DNA from: Bacteroidota bacterium
Lineage (GTDB): Bacteria; Bacteroidota; Bacteroidia; Bacteroidales; Prolixibacteraceae
Assembly: GCA_024278975.1 (NCBI GenBank)
Contig: JAJRSD010000061.1
Coordinates: 1-64,000, forward strand
Reading direction: 5' to 3'
DNA length: 64,000 nucleotides
Shown here: in pieces, positions 17,957 to 25,334 of the stretch
Position numbering within the stretch: the stretch's first letter is position 1
How the letters are laid out: every line of letters begins with the position of its first letter
Position numbers and translations under genes: made by a program
Notes under the pieces: generated by a model
Told to the model about the DNA's origin: nothing
The model's input: only the letters and a program-made list of their open reading frames with translations
Database searches by the model: none

Positions 17957-18784
17957 ATGAAAAATTTAAAAAAATTATCCATTTTGATTTTAGTAGTAAC
18001 AAGTTTATCGTTGTTAAATTCGTGCAACAAAGACGAAATAGTAGCCGATAATGTAATTGTAAAAACTACGGTTACAGATTACATTACAATGATTAATTCC
18101 TTTTCGCTGACAACAGTTGAAGAGTTATCAACCGGTGATGAGGACGGGTTAAAATCGGCAACTATTTCAGATTGCCTAACTGTAACAGTGCACGAAAATG
18201 AAGATGGCGAATTCTGGCCACGCAACTGGACTTTCGATTACGGAACAGAGAATTGCGAAAGTGTTTTTGGAAATGAAAAAAGAGGAATGATTCACGTAAG
18301 TTTAAGCGACTGGTGGAAAAATGAAGGCTCATTTAGAGAAATCACTTTTGAGGATTTTTATATAAATGACAATAAAATGGAAGGAGTGAAAACTATTCTC
18401 AATATAGGGTTAAACGAAAATGGTAATCTATCATTCACAAAAAAAGTTACAGATGCAAAACTTACGTATGCCGACGGAACCTCGATGACATGGGCTTGCG
18501 AAAAGCTTAGTGAACAGGTTGAAGGTGCAGAAACAATTTTATTTGCTGATAACGTTTGGTCGGTTACCGGAACAGGATCCGGCGTAGATCTCGATGGAAA
18601 CAATTATACTATGCAAATTACTTCTGCATTAATTTATAAAAACGGATGTTTTTATCCTGTAAGTGGAATCGTTGAAATATCCACCGAGGGGCAAGAGTTG
18701 AAAGTAATTAATTATGGCGATGGCGAATGCGATAATATAATTACTGTTACTGTTGGTGATGTTACCGAAACAGTAGAACTATAA
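17957..18784 (+). CDS. hypothetical lipoprotein
   Basis: A 275-residue predicted lipoprotein: hydrophobic signal LSILILVVTSLSLLN, lipobox LNSC with Cys23, then an Asp/Glu-rich linker. The mature part has repeated beta-strand-like segments and several cysteines (DCLTV, ENCES, WACEK, NGCFYP, GECDN), which could form disulfides in the periplasm or on the surface. I do not recognise the family. It has its own terminator hairpin at 18818-18859, so it is probably not part of the PqqD/ATP-grasp cluster that follows. Confidence 0.75.
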   Translation: MKNLKKLSILILVVTSLSLLNSCNKDEIVADNVIVKTTVTDYITMINSFSLTTVEELSTGDEDGLKSATISDCLTVTVHENEDGEFWPRNWTFDYGTENCESVFGNEKRGMIHVSLSDWWKNEGSFREITFEDFYINDNKMEGVKTILNIGLNENGNLSFTKKVTDAKLTYADGTSMTWACEKLSEQVEGAETILFADNVWSVTGTGSGVDLDGNNYTMQITSALIYKNGCFYPVSGIVEISTEGQELKVINYGDGECDNIITVTVGDVTETVEL

Positions 18785-18817
18785 AGTAATCTTTGGTTAA
18801 AATATTTTCTAAAAAAT

Positions 18818-18864
18818 AAATTGGAATGCTAAATATGTAATATATTGGTATTCCAATTTCATTT
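18818..18864 (+). terminator. hairpin terminator of the lipoprotein gene
   Basis: AAATTGGAAT (18818-18827) and ATTCCAATTT (18850-18859) are perfect 10-bp arms; the T-rich end continues to 18864. This separates the lipoprotein from the cluster at 18961. Confidence 0.65.
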
Positions 18865-18960
18865 AAACAACTTCAACACTACTTACATTTAAACTATTAA
18901 TCTGTTTCTTTGTTTTAGTAAAGATTGATTAATAATACGGAATAATATAAATTAGGTAAA

Positions 18961-19224
18961 ATGAAAATTACAGAAGAGATTAAGATTAGTGATAACGGTT
19001 TTGTATTTAACTCGAAAACCGGCGATTCGTTTAACCTGAATCCGTTAGGATTAGAGTTGATTAAGCAAATTGCAAACGACAAAGATTTCGATATTATCAG
19101 AAGCGAAATGTTGGAGAAATATGATATTGACGACCTCACTTTCGAGAAAGATTTCTATGAGTTTTGTGCTTTGCTTAAACATCACCAAATTACGTTGCAA
19201 GACGATCCATTAAACTTTGTTTAA
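18961..19224 (+). CDS. PqqD-like protein (possible RiPP recognition element)
   Basis: An 87-residue protein with the PqqD pattern: N-terminal strands NGFVFNSKTGDSFNLNPLGLELIKQI followed by helices around YDIDDLTFEKDFYEFCALLKHHQI. PqqD-like domains bind leader peptides or substrate proteins and present them to a modifying enzyme. Here it is the first gene of a three-gene set with an ATP-grasp ligase (7 bp downstream) and a PLP decarboxylase. No radical SAM enzyme and no obvious precursor peptide gene is adjacent. Some Bacteroidota encode such PqqD-like proteins in peptide-modification or HPr-rel-A systems; which applies here is open. Confidence 0.75.
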   Translation: MKITEEIKISDNGFVFNSKTGDSFNLNPLGLELIKQIANDKDFDIIRSEMLEKYDIDDLTFEKDFYEFCALLKHHQITLQDDPLNFV

Positions 19225-19231
19225 TCAAAAA

Positions 19232-20278
19232 ATGGCAAAACAGAAAATAACACTTGCAGTTACGGGATTGAATAATACTGACAATCCGGGACCGGGAGTT
19301 CCTGTAATCCGAGGTGCAAAAGAGTCAGAAGATTTTGATGTACGTGTAATTGGACTGGTTTACGAAAATCTGGAACCCGGAATTTATATGGAAGATTTAT
19401 GCGACCGTATTTTTCAAATTCCCTATCCATCTTCCGGATCAGATGAATTAATTGAACGCATCGAACAAATTCATCAGCAAGAAAAAATTGATGTACTAAT
19501 TCCCAATTTCGATGCCGAACTTTTTTCGTTTATGAAAAACGAACAGCGTTTACTGGACAAGGAAATTCATACATTTTTGCCATCGTTAAAACAGTTTCAG
19601 GAACGCGATAAAGATAAACTTGCAGAGTATGGTAAAAAGTACGGTGTGAAAGTTCCAGGTAGTATTAACCTTGGAACGATTAATCAAATTTCTGATTTGG
19701 AAGATAAGTTTGATTATCCGGTAATGATAAAAGGACAGTTTTACGATGCATACGAAGCTGGGAACGAAGAGCAGGTAAAACAGGCTTTTTATAAGATTTC
19801 GGCAAAATGGGGTTTCCCGGTAATTGCACAGGAATTTGTAAAGGGAACCGAAGTAAATGTAATCGCCCTCGGCGATGGAAAAGGAAATACAATTGCAGCG
19901 GTACCAATGCGTAAACAATACATTACCGACAAAGGAAAAGCGTGGGGCGGAATTACCCTTGCCGATGAAAAAATGATGGAGCTCACCCGAATGCTAATTC
20001 AAAAAACAAAATGGAAAGGTGGAATGGAGCTCGAACTTATTAAAACAAATAGCGGAGAATATTATTTGATTGAAATAAATCCGCGAATTCCAGCGTGGGT
20101 TTATCTTGCTGTGGGTGCCGGACAGAATATTCCGGATGCATTAATTAAACTGGCTTTGGGATGGGATGTAAAACCAATGACCAAATATAAAATAGGTAAA
20201 ATGTTTGTACGTTACTCTTTCGACATGATTGTTGATTTGGAGAAATTCGCGGCAATCTCGATGAATAAAGAAATTTAA
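19232..20278 (+). CDS. ATP-grasp ligase
   Basis: A 348-residue ATP-grasp enzyme. I choose the ATG at 19232 over an in-frame TTG at 19217 because that would overlap the PqqD-like gene. The N-terminal pre-ATP-grasp domain (about 1-110) is followed by the ATP-grasp fold: YPVMIKG (nucleotide lysine), PVIAQEFVKGTEVNVIAL, MELELIKTNSGEYYLIEINPRIPAW (metal ligands Glu and Asn in EINPR). It resembles carbamoyl-phosphate-synthase-like ligases and would activate a carboxylate as acyl phosphate for attack by an amine or thiol. It is coupled to the PqqD-like gene (7-bp gap) and followed 97 bp on by the decarboxylase. The acceptor is unknown. Confidence 0.88.
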   Translation: MAKQKITLAVTGLNNTDNPGPGVPVIRGAKESEDFDVRVIGLVYENLEPGIYMEDLCDRIFQIPYPSSGSDELIERIEQIHQQEKIDVLIPNFDAELFSFMKNEQRLLDKEIHTFLPSLKQFQERDKDKLAEYGKKYGVKVPGSINLGTINQISDLEDKFDYPVMIKGQFYDAYEAGNEEQVKQAFYKISAKWGFPVIAQEFVKGTEVNVIALGDGKGNTIAAVPMRKQYITDKGKAWGGITLADEKMMELTRMLIQKTKWKGGMELELIKTNSGEYYLIEINPRIPAWVYLAVGAGQNIPDALIKLALGWDVKPMTKYKIGKMFVRYSFDMIVDLEKFAAISMNKEI

Positions 20279-20286
20279 TAAAAATG

Positions 20287-20300
20287 TAACCGCTGAGGCG
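20287..20300 (+). repeat. copy of a short dispersed intergenic repeat
   Basis: TAACCGCTGAGGCG, identical to the minus strand at 2508-2521. It lies in the 97-bp gap between the ligase and the decarboxylase. Confidence 0.5.
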
Positions 20301-20375
20301 GAGAGACGCAGAGAAAAATAATAATGAAAAACTCTACATCTTAGTGTCTCATCTGTAAAAAAATAAAAATGGAAA

Positions 20376-21716
20376 ATGGAAAAATTAAAATATGAAAAAC
20401 CAATTATTAGCAAGATAACTGCTGGCGTTCCCAACAAATTCGGGTTGCCTGCAAAACAGAAAATAATCTCCGAAATCGACGGAATTCCCGTTCCAAAACT
20501 AATGGAAGAATTCGGGTCGCCATTATTTGTACTTTCCGAAAAAACAATTAAAGATACTTATGCCGAGGCAAAACAGGCATTCGAAACCCGTTATCCGAAA
20601 GTACAGTTTGCCTGGTCGTATAAAACAAATTATCTCGATGCAATTTGCTCTGTTTTTCACGACGAAGGTTCGTGGGCAGAAGTTGTTTCGGGATTCGAAT
20701 TCGAGAAAGCACTCTCTAATGGAGTAAACGGTTCGAACATTATTTTTAACGGTCCCGACAAATCGGAGGAGGATTTAACGATGGCAATTAATCATAATGC
20801 ATGTATCCACATCGACCATTTTGATGAGTTGTATTTGCTGATTGAAACCACACGCAAACTGAACAAAAAAGCCCGCGTTGCAATTCGTGTAAACCTCGAT
20901 GCCGGAATTTATCCCATCTGGGACAGGTTCGGATTTAACTACGAAAATGGTGAAGCGTGGAATGCAATCAACCGGATTATGTTGGCAGAAAATCTCGAAA
21001 TGATTGGTTTGCACACACACATCGGAACATATATTATGGTTGCTTCGGCGTATGCAATTGCCGCCACAAAACTGTCGAATTTGTATATGGCAATTCATAA
21101 GAAATTCGATCACTGGTTGAAATACATCGATTTGGGTGGCGGTTTTGCATCGAAAAATACTTTAAAAGGTGCGTATATGCCGGGCTCGGAAACTTGTCCG
21201 ACCTTCGACGAATATGCCGAGGCAATTTCGAATGCAATAATATCTTCTGAAATTCCGCACGAAAACCTACCGGTACTATTTTTAGAAACCGGACGAGCTT
21301 TAATTGACGATGCAGGTTATCTGTTAACCACAGTTTTGGCAAATAAACGTTCAACTCAAGGGCGGCGCACAATGGTAATTGATGCCGGGGTAAATCTGCT
21401 TTTTACATCATTTTGGTATAATCTGGGTGTTTTTCCAAGCAAGGAGGTTTCGAGCCATGTTGAGGAGAGTACTATTTACGGACCACTTTGTATGAACATC
21501 GATGTTATTCGCGATGCCATAAATTTTCCACATGCAAAAGTTGGCGACCAGTTGGTAATAGAACGGGTTGGCGCTTATAATATGACTCAGTGGATGCAGT
21601 TTATCACTTTCCGCCCAAATGTAATTTTAATAGATTTGGAAGGAAAAACACATATTATCAGGAAAAAGGAGAATCTGGATTCGTTACAAAGTTTTGAACT
21701 GAATCCCAAAAGATAA
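20376..21716 (+). CDS. fold-type III PLP-dependent decarboxylase
   Basis: A 446-residue enzyme of the alanine-racemase-like fold III group that includes diaminopimelate, ornithine and arginine decarboxylases and the butirosin enzyme BtrK. The PLP lysine lies in FAWSYKTN (about residue 88). HTHIGTY, DLGGGF and ETGRALID match the phosphate and substrate loops. The C-terminal active-site segment reads GPLCMNIDV where the usual form is GPxCESxD; the cysteine and aspartate are kept but the residues between differ, suggesting a non-standard substrate. A ~45-residue N-terminal extension precedes the domain. It is the third gene of the PqqD-like/ATP-grasp cluster. Lysine biosynthesis is unlikely to be its role in this context. 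Confidence 0.85.
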   Translation: MEKLKYEKPIISKITAGVPNKFGLPAKQKIISEIDGIPVPKLMEEFGSPLFVLSEKTIKDTYAEAKQAFETRYPKVQFAWSYKTNYLDAICSVFHDEGSWAEVVSGFEFEKALSNGVNGSNIIFNGPDKSEEDLTMAINHNACIHIDHFDELYLLIETTRKLNKKARVAIRVNLDAGIYPIWDRFGFNYENGEAWNAINRIMLAENLEMIGLHTHIGTYIMVASAYAIAATKLSNLYMAIHKKFDHWLKYIDLGGGFASKNTLKGAYMPGSETCPTFDEYAEAISNAIISSEIPHENLPVLFLETGRALIDDAGYLLTTVLANKRSTQGRRTMVIDAGVNLLFTSFWYNLGVFPSKEVSSHVEESTIYGPLCMNIDVIRDAINFPHAKVGDQLVIERVGAYNMTQWMQFITFRPNVILIDLEGKTHIIRKKENLDSLQSFELNPKR

Positions 21717-21721
21717 ATACA

Positions 21722-21752
21722 AAAGTGATCTACTTTGCACTTTCTATTTTTT
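21722..21752 (+). terminator. short hairpin terminator overlapping the mfd 3' end
   Basis: AAAGTG (21722-21727) and CACTTT (21738-21743) followed by a T-rich run, just after the decarboxylase stop. The stem is weak. Confidence 0.45.
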
Positions 21753-24700
21753 CATAAATTCCGATACCTCTTTAAGTATATATTCAGCGGTTTCAACATT
21801 TGGAATATTGGGGAAAGTAAGAGTGAGTTTGTGATTCTTTTCTCGCATTTTACCACCGGTATTACTTTGCTGAACGTATTGAACAATCTTAATAAATTCG
21901 GGTGATTGATAAAACTGAGATTGTTGGTCGGCAACAAAATAGCAAATCATATTTTTATTTTTCAAGATAATTTTTTCCATGCTCAATTCAATTGCTTTCC
22001 ATCGTAACTGAACAACATCTAAAAGTTCACGGCTTTCTCGGGGCAATTTCCCAAATCGGTCAACCAATCCGGTTTTATATTGATGAAACTGATCTTCATT
22101 TTCAATATTGTCAAGCTCGCGGTAAAGCATCATTCTTTCCGAAGTTCCCGGAATATAATCATCGGGAAAAAGTAGTTCTAAATCAGTATCAATCTGACAA
22201 TCTTTTACAAATTTTATATTCAGAAAAGCCTCTGTTTGTTGTTGGTCGTCCTCTTCAAAAACACCCTTGAATTCGCCCTGTTTTAACTCCTGAATTGCTT
22301 CGTTTAAAATTCGGTGGTAGGTTTCGAAACCAATGTCGGCAATAAAACCACTCTGCTCGGCACCCAACATATTTCCGGCTCCACGAATATCCAAATCCTG
22401 CATGGCAATACTAAATCCGCTACCCAAATCGGTAAACTCTTCAATTGCCCGTAAACGGCGGCGTGCATCGGCATTTACAGTTGAAAGTGGCGGAGTAATC
22501 AGATAGCAAAATGCCTTTTTATTGGAACGACCAACCCGCCCACGCAACTGGTGTAAATCGCTCAATCCAAAATTTTGCGCCTGATTAATTATTATGGTAT
22601 TTGCATTTGTAATGTCGAGCCCCGATTCGATAATTGTGGTGGCAATCAACACATCGAAATCGCCATTAATAAATCCGAGCATCACTTTTTCCAGTTTCTG
22701 TCCATCCATCTGCCCGTGCCCGACAACCGTTTTTACTCCCGGCAAAATACGTTTTATTGTCGCCTCAACTTCATAAATATTCTGAACCCTGTTATGAATA
22801 AAAAATACCTGCCCGTTTCTCTCCGTTTCGTACAAAATAGCATCTTTAATAAGTTGCTCGTTAAAACCATGCACCTCGGTAACAATCGGATATCGGTTTG
22901 GCGGTGGAGTTTGAATAATCGACAAATCGCGAGCACCCATTAACGAAAACTGAAGTGTACGCGGAATGGGAGTTGCCGTTAAAGCGAGCGTATCAACATT
23001 CACCTTGAACTGTTTTAACTTTTCTTTTACCGAAACGCCAAATTTCTGTTCCTCATCGATGATCAACAGTCCCAAATCCTTAAACCTCACGTCTTTACTA
23101 ACCAACCGGTGCGTACCAATAATCACATCAATTTTACCTTCGGACAACTCTTTTAAAGTACTTTTTATTTCGGCAGTCGATTTTAAGCGGCTGACATATT
23201 CGATGCGGGCGGGAAATTTTTTAAGACGTTCGGAAAAAGTTTTATAATGTTGAAGTGCAAGAATTGTTGTGGGAACCAAGACTGCAACCTGTTTACTGTC
23301 GGCAACCGCTTTAAAAGCAGCACGAATAGCAACTTCCGTTTTCCCAAAACCCACATCTCCACAAACCAGTCTGTCCATCGGAATAGTTTTTTCCATGTCG
23401 GTTTTAACCGCGATAGTTGTCTTTTCCTGGTCGGGCGTGTCTTCGTAAATAAACGATGCTTCAAGTTCGGTTTGCATGTAAGTATCTTCGGCAAAAGCAA
23501 ACCCTTTTTCGGCGCGGCGTTTTGCGTACAATGCAATTAACTCTTTGGCAATATCTTTAACTTTTGCTTTTGTACGGCTCTTCATTTTTTGCCACGCACC
23601 GGTTCCCAGTTTATTAATTCGCGGCTCGCCGCCCTCTTTCCCCTTGTATTTCGAAATGCGGTGCAGTGCATGAATACTTACCAAAAGCGAATCGTTATCT
23701 TTATAAACCAAACGGATCGCTTCTTGTATTTTGCCGTTTGTTTCGGTTTTTACCAGTCCGGCAAATTTGCCAATTCCATGGTCGATGTGCACCACATAAT
23801 CGCCAGGATGAAGTTTGTTTAATTCTTTTAACGAAATTGCTTCGCGTTGTGCTTTCCTGTTTCGTGTTTTAAACCGATGATAACGCTCGAAAATCTGATG
23901 GTCGGTGTAGCAGCAAAATTTTAAATCGTGATTTACGAAACCTTCGTGCAAAATAAAATTGAGAGGCGTAAATTTTACTTTTATATCGGTATCACGAAAA
24001 ATAGCCTGCAACCTTTCAATCTGTTTTTTGTTATTCGAAAGGATAAAAATCTCGTATCCTTTTTTTCTGAAATCGATTAAATTCTCGCCCAGCAGCTCAA
24101 AGTTTTTATTGAATATTGGTTGTTTCGAATTTGAGAATTTAATCTTGGTAGTAAACTGAAAAGCCGAATTAAAACCCAACTCCACAACTGTTTTCTCTAT
24201 CAGTTGCTTTTTTATGTTTTCTCCCGAAACAATAATTTCATCTATATTTTTTTGTTCGGCTTTCTCTAAAATAGTATGCCGGTGAATATCGTTAACATGT
24301 TCGATAAAAAGTTTTAGGTTATTCCCAAAAAACAGGGTTTCGTTTTGAATAAAATCGATAAAAGAGATTCGTTCTCCTTCGATATTATCATTTTGAATAT
24401 TGGGAACAATTGTAATATTCCCGAATGAACTTTTCGATATTTGATTTTCGATATTAAAACTACGAATCGTCTCTATTTCATCACCAAAAAAATCAAGTCG
24501 ATACGGATCTTCGTGCGAGAAAGAGAAAATATCAACAATACTTCCACGAATGGAAAACTGCCCTGGTTCGTACACAAAATCACCTCTTTCGAAACCATAC
24601 TCATATAAAAATTCGTTAATAAAATCGGTTGAGATTTTATCGCCGGTTTTTACCTGCAAGGTATTTGTTTCGAGCCCGGCCTGCGAAATAACAGTCTCCA

Positions 24701-25088
24701 CAATTGCCTCGGGATACGAAATAATGATGTACTTTTTGTTGTTAAGCGAAACCTTATTTAGTACCTCCGTTCGTTGTACAATATTTTCCTGTTCAATATC
24801 GCCAAATTGAATAGAACGTTTATACGACGAAGGAAAAAATAGTGTGCTTTCAGCAAATCCGAGGTTGTTTAAATCGTCGTAAAAATAGGCGGCTTCTTCT
24901 TTGTCATTCAAAAAAACAGTTAAATTTTTATCTGTATTTTGGAAAATATTAGAGAGTAAAATGGTTTTGAATGAGCCAATAAGATTCTGCGTGTGAATTT
25001 TTTCACCCGGGGGGGCATCAATTTTTTCAAGAATCTCTGTAAACTCTTTTTGCCCCGCGAAATATTTTAGAAACTGCCCGGTTTCCAA
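21744..25088 (-). CDS. mfd: transcription-repair coupling factor
   Basis: A 1114-residue Mfd. The UvrB-like N-terminal modules (GSFKTILLSNIF to about 330) are followed by the RNA polymerase-interaction/CarD-like domain (LHPGDYVVHIDHGIGKFAGL, about 430-450). The SF2 translocase comes next: Walker A CGDVGFGKTEVAIRAAF, DEEQ box LIIDEEQKFGV, SAT-like motif TATPIPRTL and motif VI LHQLRGRVGRS. The C-terminal TRCF domain (about 940-1090) completes it. It displaces stalled RNA polymerase and recruits UvrA for strand-specific repair. Length and order are normal. It is convergent with the PLP decarboxylase and divergent from the urea-transporter fusion gene. Confidence 0.97.
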   Translation of the reverse strand: METGQFLKYFAGQKEFTEILEKIDAPPGEKIHTQNLIGSFKTILLSNIFQNTDKNLTVFLNDKEEAAYFYDDLNNLGFAESTLFFPSSYKRSIQFGDIEQENIVQRTEVLNKVSLNNKKYIIISYPEAIVETVISQAGLETNTLQVKTGDKISTDFINEFLYEYGFERGDFVYEPGQFSIRGSIVDIFSFSHEDPYRLDFFGDEIETIRSFNIENQISKSSFGNITIVPNIQNDNIEGERISFIDFIQNETLFFGNNLKLFIEHVNDIHRHTILEKAEQKNIDEIIVSGENIKKQLIEKTVVELGFNSAFQFTTKIKFSNSKQPIFNKNFELLGENLIDFRKKGYEIFILSNNKKQIERLQAIFRDTDIKVKFTPLNFILHEGFVNHDLKFCCYTDHQIFERYHRFKTRNRKAQREAISLKELNKLHPGDYVVHIDHGIGKFAGLVKTETNGKIQEAIRLVYKDNDSLLVSIHALHRISKYKGKEGGEPRINKLGTGAWQKMKSRTKAKVKDIAKELIALYAKRRAEKGFAFAEDTYMQTELEASFIYEDTPDQEKTTIAVKTDMEKTIPMDRLVCGDVGFGKTEVAIRAAFKAVADSKQVAVLVPTTILALQHYKTFSERLKKFPARIEYVSRLKSTAEIKSTLKELSEGKIDVIIGTHRLVSKDVRFKDLGLLIIDEEQKFGVSVKEKLKQFKVNVDTLALTATPIPRTLQFSLMGARDLSIIQTPPPNRYPIVTEVHGFNEQLIKDAILYETERNGQVFFIHNRVQNIYEVEATIKRILPGVKTVVGHGQMDGQKLEKVMLGFINGDFDVLIATTIIESGLDITNANTIIINQAQNFGLSDLHQLRGRVGRSNKKAFCYLITPPLSTVNADARRRLRAIEEFTDLGSGFSIAMQDLDIRGAGNMLGAEQSGFIADIGFETYHRILNEAIQELKQGEFKGVFEEDDQQQTEAFLNIKFVKDCQIDTDLELLFPDDYIPGTSERMMLYRELDNIENEDQFHQYKTGLVDRFGKLPRESRELLDVVQLRWKAIELSMEKIILKNKNMICYFVADQQSQFYQSPEFIKIVQYVQQSNTGGKMREKNHKLTLTFPNIPNVETAEYILKEVSEFMKK

Positions 25089-25257
25089 CTTTTAAATTTT
25101 GTGCAAATATAGCTTTATTTACAACTTAAAAGTAACCCTAAATAAAAAATGAGATCTACTAAAATTTACTTACTAATTAACAATAGTATTTTGTGAAATT
25201 TAGAGTTAAAATTAATTCTTATAATTTGGCGTATTTATTGTATTTAATGCGCTTTAC

Positions 25258-25290
25258 AGTCCATTTAATTGGACTATTTTTTTATATTTG
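25258..25290 (+). promoter_or_regulatory. palindromic operator and -7 box of the UT-M23 operon
   Basis: A -7 box TATATTTG lies at 25283-25290, 45 bp before the GTG start. A perfect inverted repeat, AGTCCA-tttaat-TGGACT, at 25258-25275 covers where the -33 element would be. It looks like a repressor or activator site; the regulator is unknown. Confidence 0.5.
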
Positions 25291-25334
25291 ATACATAATT
25301 AAAAAGGAGATAAAACAGGCCATATTAATAGTAA

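Noticed and set aside
19217-19231. TTG start for the ATP-grasp gene
   Set aside because: It would overlap the PqqD-like stop; an ATG 15 bases on has a normal distance and matches the family start.
20323-20343. Six-codon reading frame between ligase and decarboxylase as a precursor peptide
   Set aside because: Too short and without core or leader features; chance is more likely.
20376-21716. Assignment as lysA
   Set aside because: Context and the altered CxxxD segment do not support lysine biosynthesis; only the fold is certain.
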